Assembly: GCF_015706575.1 (NCBI RefSeq)
Contig: NW_024037057.1
Coordinates: 6,009,203 to 6,073,202, forward strand
Reading direction: 5' to 3'
Source of the DNA: Patiria miniata
Taxonomy: Eukaryota > Echinodermata > Asteroidea > Valvatida > Asterinidae
DNA length: 64,000 nucleotides
Each line of letters begins with the position of its first letter. The first letter of the stretch is position 1. Shown piece by piece: positions 35,801 to 47,149 of this stretch. The notes beneath the pieces were generated by a model. It saw only the letters and a program-made list of their open reading frames with translations, ran no database searches and was not told where the DNA came from. The position numbers and the translations under genes were made by a program.

Positions 35801-38800
35801 ACACAGTGCATCCTCCAAAATCAGCCACACATTTTGCCATATAGCCTCAATCATGCAAGATCCTCCATTTTGCAAAGAGGATTTGGAGGATTTGGGAAGG
35901 TTAGGGTTAAAGCACTTTTTACACGGTGTTGTTTGAGGCCTTGCATGAAAGTATTGACAGGCTTCCTTGGGTGGGACTCGAACCTATGACCTATTGCTTA
36001 CTAGTGCAGTCGTTGAACCAATCAAACCATTTAGCTGGCAAGTGATAAAGTTGGGTTGTTTCGTACCAACTCACCCAAATTTTCACAAATTTGTCAGTGT
36101 CCGACTCAGGTTTGGCAGATACTTTTTCTGGTTTTTATGGATGGAATGAACACACACCAAATCTTGACTCTCAACTCCCGTTTGTTTGCCAAAATTTGGT
36201 GTGTTTAAAAAAAAAAAATTCGCCAAAATCTGAGTCGGACACTGCCGTGCCATGGTTGAGTTGGCACGGAATGACCCACTAGAGAATACAGCAAGACAAA
36301 TCGGTACAATATCAAACAAAACAAAATTAATGTAGAACTTGCCTCCTGCTGATGTTGGGCCTTGGTGAGGGGGGATCAGCGGGGGCATGGAGCTACCACC
36401 CTGAAAACCGGTACCTAGAAGCAACGAGTGACAAATAAACACAAAATTATAGGGACCTGACTAGGCTTGGTTTTAATCAATAGTAGGCCGCATCCGAGTT
36501 ATTGGCTACGGCTAGGAGTAACACACATGTCTATGGGAAGTGGCTACAGCCACTTGTTGCAAACCTTAGCCATACAAAGTTTTACCCGTTTTTCAGATGC
36601 AGATTTCTCAGAATTGACCTATCGCCGTTTGCGACTTAGCCACACCCCTTAGACAACCCTATGGAATTTTGTAGGTTAAGTTTTGTTTGTCTCAGATTTC
36701 GCGCGTGCCACGTCCACTTGTATAACATGTAACTAGACAATATTTCAAAGGCTGCGTTGACGCAATGCTACCGCGATCTCAATTAGGGAGACATGTTAAA
36801 AACGTTTCAAGAGATATGGTAAACACAATAGCACTGCGTGTGAAAAAAGAGCTGCAATAATGTCATTAGGTTTACATGACTGCCATAGACTTATGCGTTT
36901 TATTGACCATTTTCTGTAAATGGCCGCTATTTCTTATCTTGAGCTTTAATTTTAGTGTCATTTTTTACCATATGCCACCAAGATCTTGTAGTTTAGGAAT
37001 ATCTTAAAACAATTTCAACATGTCTCCCCTATTTGGAGAAATCTGCGTCTGAAAAAGTGTAAACTTTTTTGGGGGACCTCTCTGTAGTGCTACCTCAAAC
37101 TTTTCTGCTGTAGTTTAATAAAGGTTCTTCGCTTGCGTTTAATAAAAAGAGGGCCTAGCCTATTAAAGCTGGGTCTCAGCTGGAAACACTGCTTTCTGCC
37201 CACTTGGAATTGGTTTGTTAGAATTGGAATGTTTCAAAAGGAATGAAAATGCTCTAAGTTCTAAGCAAATTTCCGAGGAAGTGCAGAAGCTTACCATTGA
37301 CTGGTGCCTGTACGTGAGGGTTTGGCGGTACAAGGCCCGGTATGATGCCCTGTGCCATGAAACCGTTAGCGGCAAAGAACGACGGTAACGACTCGTCCGT
37401 CTCAAACGGCGATTGCTGTTTCGGTTGCGACACCCCGTCTGTAGGAATTGGTTGTGATTGCACGGAACTGGGAGGGGGTAAGCCTAGATATGGAAAAAGA
37501 AAAGAACAAAATAAATCAATTTAAAATTGTGTGTTCCGCGTGCTCTTGAACAAATTCCAATTTTTTCTTTTAATAAATTTTCGAAATTTTCAACCAAAAA
37601 CCCTCCCTTTTTCCCCCATTTTTTTGATGTCTGCAAGACTCGTACTGATTGTGGGGTGGGAACCAGCCAACCCCGCAAGAACAGGAATTATTGTCTGACA
37701 GCCAATAATTTGAAATTTTAAAGTAATAATTCGTTATAGCAGGCATGCAACTTTGAATTTCGAAAAATCGAGGAAACTCCAAACCACACAAGACTTTGTA
37801 CAGTGTTTTTCAATTTGTAATGGCATTCATGCGCAATAAAAAAACGAGGAAATCGGCAGATCCGAGGAAAAGTTGCATGCCTGAATAACTCAATATGGGC
37901 CCATTTTTTTCAGTGGATATCTCATTCAAAAGCGAGTAACTTTTGTACTGCTTTAAAAATAGCAATTTAGAAAAGGAATCTATTTTTTCAGGATGAAACT
38001 CAAAAAGAGCACGGTGCATAGATCTTTAATATGTGCATGTTATGGTAAAAAAAGAAGAAGGTATTTCATGAAAAGTATGATGCCAGAACCTCGTGTGACA
38101 GGTAGTTTTTTTTAATTGTTGACTGCATTAATGGTATAATGTCCAACAGATCTGGACATCTGTTGCACACTGTTGTATATGGCAGGGTCAGAGATAACGA
38201 AGAACATCAGGTTGTACGAAAATTGGGGATAAAAATATCTCAAATGGCTCACCGTCTGTCGGGGGTTGTCTGACCCCTTGTGTCTGTGTGTTAATACCCC
38301 TGGGTGGGGATTCGCTCAGACTGTCCGGCGTGTGACTGTTGGCGATCGGGGGCGTGTCCACCGGCGACTGCGAGTACACGTCGTTGGACTTGGGCTGGGT
38401 GGCGAGCGCCGGCCAAGGGTCCCCCTGGTTCGTAGTAGGCCAGGGGTCCCCGTGGTTCGTGGCCGGCCAGGCGTCGGCGTGGTTCGTCGGGGGCGAGTTA
38501 TTCTGGCTGCTGGCAGGCGAGGCTGAAGGCTTTTTTCTGCGCACAAATCAAGAAAGAAAGTAACAGTGGATGAATGAATCCGCTCCGATCACAAGTACCC
38601 CCTCACCGGCTAAGAAAGTACACTTTGGGGTGACCGACCGACGCCATCTTGCCTGACTGCAATTCAGCGCGGCCACTGCGTGTACATAGTACAAATCCCC
38701 TGGTGTACGTGCGTCACACACAAGGAACGGTGCGCGTCAACCAACGAAATGTCCCGCCCATGGGACGTCGTTGCTAGGTAAAAGAGCGCCCTCTTTTGTC

Positions 38801-39468
38801 GGTGCACGGAGCCCATAACAATACAAGGAATGCCTTTGTCAAAGCTCATTTGAACAGCTCGTGAGGTGAATTGGGACTTGCGGGGACTTTCAGGGACTTG
38901 TGATGGACGTGACTACATCCCTGCAAGATACTGCTAGGACCAAAATGTGCAACGAGGATTTTGAAGAATTAAGCGGGGGTAATTAACCCTAACCCACCTC
39001 AATCTTCCAAAATCCTCCTAGCAGTTTTGGAGGATTTTGGAGGATTGAGGACGAATGGTGTTTGAGAAAAACAAGGATTTTGGAGGATTAAGGATGAATG
39101 GTGTTGAAGCACATGAGGATTTCGGAGAGTTGAGGATGAATGGTGTTTGAAGAAAACGGATGATTTTGGAGGATTGAGGATCAATGCATATTGAGTAGCA
39201 GGACTGTCTGACAATGTTGAGAGGATTTTGGAGGACTGAGGATGGTTCTTAGCAAAAAGGGCCTGGGGGGTTAGGTTTAAGGGTTGAATTGGAGACAGTA
39301 CCTTGAGCTTTTCGAATGCTTCTTGCTGTGCTCGTTGCTGGAGCTGCCGCTCGTTTTCTGCTTGGGCTGCTGCTGGGGTAACGGCGGTGTCTCTGCTTGC
39401 CGTTTCTGTTGCTGCTGTTGTTGCTGTGGCTGTGGTTGCTGTTGTGATTGTTGTGATGGCTGCTGTGG

Positions 39469-39515
<47 letters not shown>

Positions 39516-42500
39516 GCGTTGCTACTGCTGCTGCTGTTGCAGGTGTGTGTGTTGATTGCGAAGACTGACTCGTACCACCGCCTAGCACCTCCTGGGCCAG
39601 TTTCTGTTCGTATTCTTGGTGTTTCCTGTTAAGGGTATGACAAAAGGGAAAATTTATTATAAGTCAGTGATTTCTGGACCAACTTCCATGACACAGCTGA
39701 TTCCATGGTCTTTTGAAGACAGCATCTCTGAAGTTGACAAAGTTCTTACAATTTGATTTTTAAACTTTTGTCTTTTTCTTTGTGCATTCACTGAATCTGT
39801 GCTCCATTTCAGAAGTAAAACTAACATTAAGTCCATCCTATTTTCTGTGGATGTAGAAAATCGTAGACACTAAGGATTCCTGATCACCCTAACAGTTGAC
39901 AGCTCTGTTTATTGAACAAAACTCTGACAATTTCGTGAAGATTTTGGGAAAATGAAGACTCTCCTCGGCACTTACCCTGCTTGCATATCTTCCTTAGTGA
40001 AGCTAGCCGCTGAGTCGCCCAACTCGTGCAGATACATGCAGTCCTGAAATCAAATCGAGATAATTAAAAATTACGACAAGCGCTGCAGTTCAGTCCATCA
40101 CAACACATGTCACAAGACCATCACAGGTCAGCTAGGTCACAGGTCTGTTCACAAGGAACAGGGCGGGGCATGAACAATTACAAAGACATACCTGGGGGAG
40201 GGGGTGGAGATGGGGTAGGGGAAGTGGTTAAGGTGGAGGGGGTCGAGCATTGGGGGGGGGTAGGCCTTACTGGTCAAAGAAACTGAAGTATCTTGAGAAA
40301 AAGGTAAAATTACAGGAAACATTAAAGGGAATATACAACATTTGCAAACATCAAAAAATAAAACTACCAGGTTTTTACGAAATACCTTAATTGGATGTTG
40401 GTAAATGACAGTCTAAAGCATCCTGTAAAATTATGGCACCTGGTGTGATGTCATTTTCAAGAAAATGGTATTTTTTAAAGATTTCCAGCTTCTGCTCCAA
40501 ATTTACCATTAATTCCGTTCAAATTGTGTTTGCTATTGGTTACATGTTCATAAACGGGTGCAGGCCAGCTAGACTGGTAACCTTACCTTACAATTTTCCG
40601 CCATCTATAAATTGATCCATTTTATATTTAGTGGAGTCAGGGAACCAGACTACTTGAACTGTTTTGTTTTTTCTTGGTTTTTCCAGCATTATCGAACACA
40701 AAACTTCAAACATGTCAGTGTAACAATATTTGATCTATTATACTAACCCCTCAAATACTTCATTTCTGAAAATTACAGCAAAAGCCAATGATGTATATTC
40801 CCTTTAAGTGGTTATCCACAATGCCTCAGGCAAATTCAGGAAGTTGGAGGGAAGGGGGGTGGCGGGGGTCGGATGGGGGGTCAGCCTTACCGGTTTAGGG
40901 CACTGGGAGTTCTTGAGGAAGTGGCTGCAATATTTGGTCGTTCCTAACGAGGCTTTGAGGGTTCTCCCGTCCACGTGCACGTTGTTGACTGCCTGAATCG
41001 CCTTCAGCGCGTCTTCGTATTTGTGGTACGTTACGTAGGCACTTGCACTGGGCCCCTGAGTGTAAATTCAAACGACAGAGAGTTGTGAAACTTCAAAGTA
41101 AAAACAAACAAACCTGACTTTTTGATTAACTCTAAAGATCCCCAACCAGTCAAACTCCAACACCAGGGTTTGTTGGAATCTGTTAGGATAAGTACTGCAC
41201 TAGTAAGGGACCGTGACCATTCAGCCCTGGTATGAAAAGGGCCCCCCGGTACCTCGTCCGGTCCAGAGCCAGTCCGGTCTTCAGCCCAGTCTCGTCCGGT
41301 ACATAGTCCTGTCTGACCAGAAGTTTTGAAGTCAGTCAGGCGCATCAATTTATTGCCCTTCAGAGACCAGCCAGAGCAGAACAATAGCAGACTTACCGGA
41401 TTAAAGATAAATTCCTACTGTTCTATTGTTTAGCGCTGAGAGATGAAAACCACAAGCAGGTTTCTTCTGGAATATATTACATGTGTCAAAACTTGCAAAC
41501 AACAGACCCCAGGATAGAGGAGTTCCTGATTAGCAACCGGACCAGCTCCTGGGCCGGTAGCTGGGACGGTACGAAAGGACTTCTTGGGAGGGGACGAGCT
41601 TACCGGGGGGCCCTTTTCATACCGGGGCTGAATGGTCACGGGCCCTAAACTTACTGTGTTTTACTTGGGATTAGGCATACCACAAATAAACAGAGTCCAA
41701 CTGTTAATGTGCACAGTTTACCATATGGTGTTGGGATTTGCAAGGATGAGGAAGGTTCCTAGTAAATCACCCAAGGGAGTTAGGATTATCGCAGCTTGAG
41801 GTTTAGAGTTGTCAGGAGTGCAACTTGGAAGAAGTTTGCAGCTACGCCATGTGAAGCAGTAGTCTATGGAACAGACGCTTGCCTACGGAACGTGTCTACG
41901 ATATGTATTTAGATTATGCAAAACAACACTGCGTCTGGACCTCCAGATTCTGACCAATCAGCAGGCGCCTTCTATCGGGTCTTCGGTAACCCAATGTTAT
42001 ACAAGAAAAACATGACAGCTATTGACCAATCAACAGCTTTGGCCGGATTTGGAGTGAGTTATGGTTAACGGCTGCTTTACCTGTGAGCCGGCGTAGGAAG
42101 TGTTCTGGTTGATGACGACTTTAACAATCTTCCCAAACTTGCCAAAATACTCCTGCTTCTTCAAAACCTGAAAAAGAAAACGGAGAGAAAAAAAAGTAAC
42201 TCTCTCAATTCTTTTCTAAAGTAGCCATCAACAGATTATACAACTTTCATTTACGATTATTATAATCGATCTCTGGTCTAAAAACGGTATTCCTACCTCC
42301 GTATCTGCAAGTCTCTGAGAGAGACCCACGACAAACACCAGGTTTTTCTGGACAACCCTGCAAAGACATTCACAAACAAATTACAAATCAACGTAATTAA
42401 TCAGCATTCTTGCAAACATAGTGACATGCACATGCAGCTGCACCTTAGATTAAGTCGTGTCCATGCAGCAAGGTTGTATCTCCTAAAATGGGCCGTACGT

Positions 42501-45248
42501 AGAACAAGAGTTCCAGAATGTCAAATGTTCGTATCTCACTTAAAATAGCCCGGATGTACACACAAAGTCAATGGACGTTGTTGCACGGGGCGTATTCGCG
42601 CAAGATATGACTCTGTTGCGGAATGGAGTTACGACCTTGTTGCACTGATGCGATGATATAGTGAGGCCCATTGCGCGAGTCTGTGCAAGCTCAAAGACAT
42701 TTCAAGTTCAGCAGGCATTCTCAACGAAATTTCAATTTGAAAGACTTTTCGGAACCGTTTGACTTTTTGGCACATATGCGAGTGTTTCTTTACAGTCGAT
42801 AGACCTTTATCATGCTGCCACCATTTCAGTCATGTTCCCAGTATCCAATAACAGTACTGAATGAATAATTTCTTATTGTGCAAAAAGGAACCAGACTATT
42901 TTTCCTTCCAGCCTCGCTTTGGTTATGTTGATTTGAATGAAAAAAAAATCAAGATGGCCGCAACATGATAATGGTCTATAATGCTAATGAGTCTATGTGC
43001 ATTTACCTGACACTAGCGAGGTGTTTGCGACTGTCTGTGATCTTCTGTTTTCGTTGGTGATCCTTCTGACGTTTCTCGTTCTTGATTCGTTGTAGCCTGA
43101 AAGACAAGTCAACAAAAGTATTGATTATGTAATTTCTCCAAGTTGGAAATAAAATATAACACGGGTATGTACCCATCCTGACAGATTCCAACTAAACATG
43201 CCGTTGGGGTTTGATGGGTTGAGTTCTGTTAGGGATTACTGAATCAGTCTAGTGTATTATCAGACAGACGTTTTGGACTCACTCTTCTTCCGTTAGTGGC
43301 TTGAAGTCTGCGGGGCACTCTGGGTAGGCTTTCCTGCAGGCGGGACACAGGCCGTTCTCATCCGTCCGGATCCGATGCCAACAGAAACGACAAATCTGCC
43401 GAGGAGAGATCACAACGTAAAGTCAACTTTCTTCTCCCAAGCTTTGTTTTTTTTAAATCCATTTTTAGATTTTACAAAGTAGTGGTACTTCATTTGTCAG
43501 ACTATAATTGTGCCTATAAAGGTGATTTTTAATTTTTTTTTTATTTCAACAGACATTCTTTCTCTTTTTTATCTTTGTGACATCATTAACTTAAAATAGG
43601 CATTACTATGTCACGGAAAGCCCATCTGCAAAAAATGAAATTGTCAGCGTATTAAAAGGGGAAGATCTACAATTTCACAACATAGAAAAAAAGGGGATAA
43701 ATCTTCGACCATTTATTTGCATAAAATAGACAACATTGCGGGTTACGCCACTTGGAAAGAAATTTCTTTTTGGAAGCATTGTGGTTCTGAAAAAGAACCG
43801 GTTGGTTGAGTGTAGAACTCGACGTTTCGGACAGTCTGCTGCCCTCAGGGCGGACCGAGCACACTGTCCGAAAAGTTCGAGTTCTACACTCAACCAACCG
43901 GTTCCTTTTCAGAACCACACTTCTTCCAAGAAGAGATTTCTTTCCACATGGCGTGGCCCGCAATGTTGTCTATTTTATGTCATTCGCCATGCAAAGCTTC
44001 AAGTCATATATGTTTATGCACCAAGACCTGGGCCCAATTTCATAGAGCTGCTTAAGCAGAAAATTTGCTTAAGCACGAAAAAACATTGCTTAGTAAAATT
44101 AGGTTACCGGCCAAAACTCCATGTGATGAACATTGCTTGTGACTGGTATTTAGCTGTTGTTTACTTAGCATAACAATCACATGGAGTTTTGGCCGGTAAC
44201 CTGATTTTATTAAGCAAGACGTTTTTGTGCTTAAGCAAATTTTGTGCTTAAGCAGCTCTATGAAATTGGCCCCTGTCAGTTTATGATTGACAACATCACA
44301 TCTATTTTCTGTAAAATTCTTCAAGAAAATGCCTGGCTTACCTGATACCCGCAGGTGCAAGGGAAGAAGTTGATGTCGTCGATCTCCAGTGGCTCCATGC
44401 ATAGTGGGCACTGACAACAACAACAACAACAACAAAACAAAGAATGACAACATATGTTGGGGAACCCGAGGGCACAATATACAGGCATGCAACTAGCAAT
44501 TCCAAACCACACAAGACTTTGTATGTTTCTCAATCTGTAATGGCGTTCATGAGAAGTACAAGAAAACGAGGAAATCAGCGGATCCGCGGAAAACTTGCAT
44601 GCCTAATAATAAGTACTTTGAATTTCAAAGCAGGAACAAGCTCCTTTCGGGCTGATTTCTGGACCTGACAATTCCCGACGTCTATAAATTACTATGGTTC
44701 GTCTGAAGTAGGGTCAAGAAAATCGACTACAAGAACAACATTTGGAAAGATTTCCATACATACAAAGTTCACTAATTTTCCTCTGTATTGACTAACAAGC
44801 CCCCAGATAGCAATTTTGTGTCATCAAAGTCAATTTGAGCAGTGAGAAAATACAAGCATTTTCTTAGAAAACACTTAGAATTTTTCAGTCCAATCTCATA
44901 GGGTTTGTACACAGGGTGTTGAGTGAACTTCGTATATGGAAATCTTTCCCAACATTTTTTATCTTGGTTTTCCAGCACCTATGAACCTAAAACTTTAAAC
45001 AGGTCAGTGTTACAATATTTGCTATAAAATACTAACCCCCAAATCCATCCATTTCTGAAAATTACAGCAAAAACAAATGTTGAATATTATATTTAAATCC
45101 TACAAACCCTCTGTAAGTCTTTAATAGAATTTGTGAAGGATCTCAGTTGAGATCAATAAAGACTTTGCTAGAAAGTACAGACATAATTGCTTACATCGTC
45201 TGGTTCGTGAATGTTGTTCATGTTGTTGGCGGCTGCTTCTGGCTTCAT
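29844..45248 (-). CDS. CNOT4: CNOT4, RING-type E3 ubiquitin ligase of the CCR4-NOT complex
   Basis: Twenty coding exons, minus strand, high to low: 45248-45195, 44410-44342, 43395-43283, 43096-43007, 42357-42297, 42167-42081, 41055-40891, 40043-39976, 39625-39302, 38536-38253, 37483-37295, 36414-36343, 35439-35320, 34155-34006, 33628-33501, 32683-32554, 32125-32021, 31231-31115, 30869-30783, 29857-29844. Phases all fit; about 808 aa. A C4C4 RING begins at residue 19 (CPLCMEPLEIDDINFFPCTC, CRFCWHRI, CPAC). A basic linker, an RRM (about 110-195, NLVFVVGLSQRL and SAYVTY) and a C3H finger (CSHFLKNSQCPKPDCMYLH) follow. The long disordered tail has a polyglutamine run in exon 9 and the conserved TDWQAAFGF and FDPWNESNKGLADLLEKEL motifs. 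The human enzyme ubiquitylates substrates during mRNA decay and ribosome quality control. Exon 12 uses a GC donor. Exon 20 (NHAV-stop) is tiny and least certain. Confidence 0.96.
31595..31922. mobile_element. hAT-type MITE with 8-bp duplication
   Basis: Terminal repeats CAGTGTTTCCCCTG and complement, flanked by the exact 8-base duplication CCCCATGC (31587-31594 and 31923-31930). The CAGTGTTTCC-type end and 8-base target mark the hAT superfamily. The inside carries several 'accacctcgct' repeats. CNOT4 intron 17, 328 bases, non-autonomous. Confidence 0.95.
32868..33159 (-). mobile_element. Full-length SINE family A with 13-bp target duplication
   Basis: Minus-oriented: tRNA-like head (box A 'gtggcctagtggttagggtt', box B 'ggggttcgaatccagccgct'), the shared body ('aggcacttcatccccactt', 'ctccacccaggagtataaat', 'gggtaccggcattagctggg', 'gatggactagcatcccatcc') and a 3' end 'gacagactttactttttt'. 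Flanked by the 13-base repeat ACAGTACCCCTAA at 32855-32867 and 33160-33172, the mark of LINE-type retroposition. Useful as the reference copy of the family. CNOT4 intron 15. Confidence 0.95.
34332..34475. mobile_element. CAGGCATGCAACT MITE, copy 1
   Basis: Ends CAGGCATGCAACT and complement, about 144 bases, with shared 'caaaccacacaagactttgt' and 'gtaatggcatt' inside. CNOT4 intron 13. Confidence 0.88.
34980..35122. mobile_element. CAGGCATGCAACT MITE, copy 2
   Basis: Same ends and inner blocks as the 34332 copy, 505 bases from that copy and in the same intron and orientation. Confidence 0.85.
35546..35900. repeat. Degenerate 'CCTCAATCCTGCAAAATCCTCC' repeat, copy 1
   Basis: Six or so irregular copies of a motif near 'cctcaatcctgcaaaatcct' separated by conserved spacers ('tgtagtccttggacgtg', 'cagcaatcactgtcaat', 'gtgacatcctgga'). 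The same array with the same spacers is at 50985-51375, so the array moves or was copied as a unit. A related inverted motif ('ggaggattttggaggattgag') fills 39010-39245. Confidence 0.8.
37740..37883. mobile_element. CAGGCATGCAACT MITE, copy 3
   Basis: 144-base copy in CNOT4 intron 10 with intact inverted ends and the same 'aaactccaaaccacacaaga' core. Confidence 0.88.
39010..39245. repeat. 'GGAGGATTTTGGAGGATTGAGG' degenerate minisatellite
   Basis: Five irregular copies of about 50-60 bases, each with 'aggattttggaggatt' and 'gatgaatggtgtt'. It lies in CNOT4 intron 9, about 60 bases past the exon 9 donor. Motif is the complement of the arrays at 35546 and 50985. Confidence 0.8.
39466..39517. 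repeat. (CAA)n trinucleotide run encoding polyglutamine in CNOT4 exon 9
   Basis: About sixteen CAA codons read on the minus strand, followed by a further Gln/Pro-rich stretch up to residue about 320 of the protein. Pure CAA rather than mixed CAG/CAA suggests recent slippage. Antisense frames reading polycysteine or polyvaline are shadows. Confidence 0.93.
40326..40803. mobile_element. TTAA-flanked inverted-repeat element, best copy
   Basis: Ends AGGGAATATACAACATTTG and complement-like CAATGATGTATATTCCCT, with exact TTAA on each side (40322-40325 and 40804-40807). Related copies: 2588-3113 and a broken one at about 44657-45095. CNOT4 intron 7. Confidence 0.9.
41207..41645. mobile_element. 439-bp Harbinger-like MITE
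   Basis: About 45-base ends GGGACCGTGACCATTCAGCC and complement ('ggggctgaatggtcacgg'), flanked by TAA (41204-41206 and 41646-41648). The surrounding older repeat also occurs at about 32810-33300, where 'cccctaaacttactg' is uninterrupted at 33167-33181, giving a second paralogous empty site. CNOT4 intron 6. Confidence 0.9.
43721..43979. mobile_element. Palindromic MITE in CNOT4 intron 2
   Basis: Ends ATAAAATAGACAACATTGCG and complement, with arms of about 115 bases containing 'ggttctgaaaa.gaaccggt' and 'ttgagtgtagaactcga'. Short centre at 43845-43860. Confidence 0.88.
44031..44271. mobile_element. Foldback MITE, GGCCCAATTTCA family, copy 2
   Basis: Begins GGCCCAATTTCATAGAGCTG and ends with near complement; internal arms 'aggttaccggccaaaactcc' and complement plus repeated 'gcttaagca'. 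Possible CCTG duplication at each side. Related to the element at 18875-19119. Confidence 0.88.
44482..44604. mobile_element. CAGGCATGCAACT MITE, copy 4
   Basis: Shorter copy (about 123 bases) in CNOT4 intron 1, with a small internal deletion after the left end. Confidence 0.83.
44657..45095. mobile_element. Broken TTAA element with a nested palindromic insertion
   Basis: The flanks match the right half of the 40326 element ('gacgtctataaatt', then 'cttggttttccagcacc', 'tttaaacaggtcagtg', 'aaatactaacccccaaatcc'). Between them sits a palindromic unit at about 44741-44951, whose ends TTTGGAAAGATTTCCATA and complement are flanked by a repeated ACAT. One element inserted into another. Confidence 0.75.
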
Positions 45249-45335
45249 TTTTGGTGATCTTTGTTGTCGTTCTTGGATTCCACAGAGTAGAAGGAATACA
45301 GTGTGCTTTGTAACAAGTACTTGCGAGTTTTGACT
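45195..45335 (-). other. CNOT4: CNOT4 second exon (5' UTR plus start codon)
   Basis: Minus-strand acceptor 'gttttttag' ends at 45336, followed by 87 bases of leader and ATG at 45248. A first, non-coding exon ends at 46940, where ATC is followed by the strong donor GTAAGTAAAT. Hence a 5' UTR intron of about 1.6 kb. Confidence 0.7.
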
Positions 45336-45617
45336 CTAAAAAACAATAAAAAACCACAGGGAAAAAAAAATCATGACAAATCATGCTTGTCTAGAGAGAT
45401 TACAGGGGGGGGGGGGGGGGATGTGGGAAGCTAATTCCATTTTGCCATCATGTACCAGGCTGTGGTAAAGACATTTTCATGTAGGCCTATATTTCTCAGG
45501 AAATGTCATTCTAGAAATGGTTGCGCAATCTCTGTGCAAGTCATTAAGGGGATTCCCCCAAATTGTTTACTTCATTTACTGTGAATGAAAGCAGGATTTT
45601 GGTTTTGAATGAGTAAT

Positions 45618-46003
45618 CAGAAAATTCCCGGCACAATTGCAGAATACCCCGCCACTCAATCTATCCACCTGGTAGCCGGCTACGGAGTCACGGTTGATTG
45701 CCCTCAATAAACCTTCTCAGCGCTACTTGTATGTACTATGCGTCATGCTCCACTGCACTCCCACTCCGTATCCGCGTAGCCGGCAACAGGGTAGTTGGTT
45801 TGGACTTACAATTATTTTCAGCAACTCCCATTCCTTTTGTGTTGCTTCGTTCTCAAATAATGGACCCCCACTCAGTATCCGCGTAGCTGGCAATGGACTT
45901 GAATTGTTTCTTTTCCCAGTGATTCCAACCGCGTAGCCAGAGATTTTAGGGGTGTATTTCCGAGTTGCGGGGTATTCTGCAAGTACTCCGGGATTTTTTA
46001 TTT
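45618..46003. mobile_element. Inverted-repeat element with internal 'TCCGCGTAGCCGGCAA' repeats
   Basis: Ends of about 37 bases with few mismatches ('aaaattcccggcacaattgc', 'agaataccccgccactc', and complement at 45960-46003). The inside has four copies of 'ccgcgtagc.ggcaa' in both orientations. It lies in the CNOT4 5' UTR intron. Confidence 0.8.
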
Positions 46004-46939
46004 TGTCGGGAGACACCGCAGTTTCCTAATACCTCCTTTTCACCATGTGTAACCAAAATGACATGTGTAGTGATATTTAATGCAAATATGTAGAAAACAC
46101 AACATTCATATAATTTTTGAAAAAAACTTTGTACAGTCACCTGTCAATATTTATCAAAGAACTGGTTTCGCCAAGAAGGCTTTCCTATAACAAAGTTCTG
46201 AGTGACAAGCAGAGATCTACTGATGTATGTAGCCTACCATGTGTGTTGACTGGTGGCCCTCCAAATATTGTTTTTAAAAACATGAAAATATATAGTTTTG
46301 ATTTTTTAAGGGACATTTTGGGGTAAAACGACAATGAAGACGCAAAACGCAACTAGAAATAAAGATGACGATCACCGCGATGTACAAAAAAATATCTAAA
46401 AAACCCGCATTAATTTGCATCGCGCACCAACCATGCCAACAGCGTCTGTAACGTGTCACCCCCGTCGTGTGAGAAAATCACATTTTCTACTACAAGAAAC
46501 TGTTCAAAATAAGGCCATTATTAATTAAACAAATGGTGTCATTCTAGAATTAACATGATTAAGAGAAGGATGCCTTGCTTTTGAAAAATCATTTTGGAAT
46601 GACAAAATAAACCCTCTTGACTTTAATTTGATAAAAACTAAAAGGGCCCGAAACTACATAATCGCCACAGTTGTGTTGCACTGTCTGTGTGTACAAATAC
46701 TGACGAGTATGTCATAGCCCTCTTACACATACACACACATCTGCACATAGGCCCTACGCACAGAAAGAAAGTTGAAGGAGTGAATACGTCAAAAAAGAAC
46801 TTAAATTCTTTCAATGAACTGGACCAAAATTACACAGAATATTATTTTTTTCAACTGCGCTGGTTAAATATGACAAACCCATTTAAGTATTAAAGAAAAA
46901 TATGAATACTCTTAAATAAAAAAGGCGGAATTTACTTAC

Positions 46940-47149
46940 GATAAATTTTGGAGTACAACAGCGGGAACTGTTAACAGATCATGGGTTGTTGCTAGTGCGC
47001 GTGCGCAGTACGAAATCTCCCGGATGACGGCACAAGCATTGTGGGTAAAACATGGCCGCGCCCAGCGACGCAGCGATGAGTCAGAACAGTCCAATTCATT
47101 TTGTGAACAAAATATACTGAATGGGGAAGATTAGACTTTGTCCATAAAT
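46940..47149. promoter_or_regulatory. Bidirectional promoter of CNOT4 (-) and SCNM1 (+)
   Basis: Only 209 bases separate the CNOT4 first-exon donor (46940) from the SCNM1 ATG (47150). The interval holds TGCGCGTGCGCA (46996-47007), an NRF1-type palindrome, and AAAACATGGCCGCG (about 47047-47060), which fits YY1, within a GC-rich stretch. No TATA box is apparent. The two short first exons start in opposite directions here; exact start sites are not visible. Confidence 0.75.

Noticed and set aside
38266..38563. Plus-strand frames opposite CNOT4 exon 10
   Set aside because: Shadow frames of a GC-rich coding exon read in the other direction with consistent splice sites and phase.
39284..39632. Plus-strand polycysteine and polyvaline frames
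   Set aside because: Antisense frames of the CNOT4 polyglutamine exon.
43721..44173. 145-codon frame in CNOT4 intron 2
   Set aside because: Runs through two palindromic MITEs; protein halves mirror each other because of the inverted repeats.
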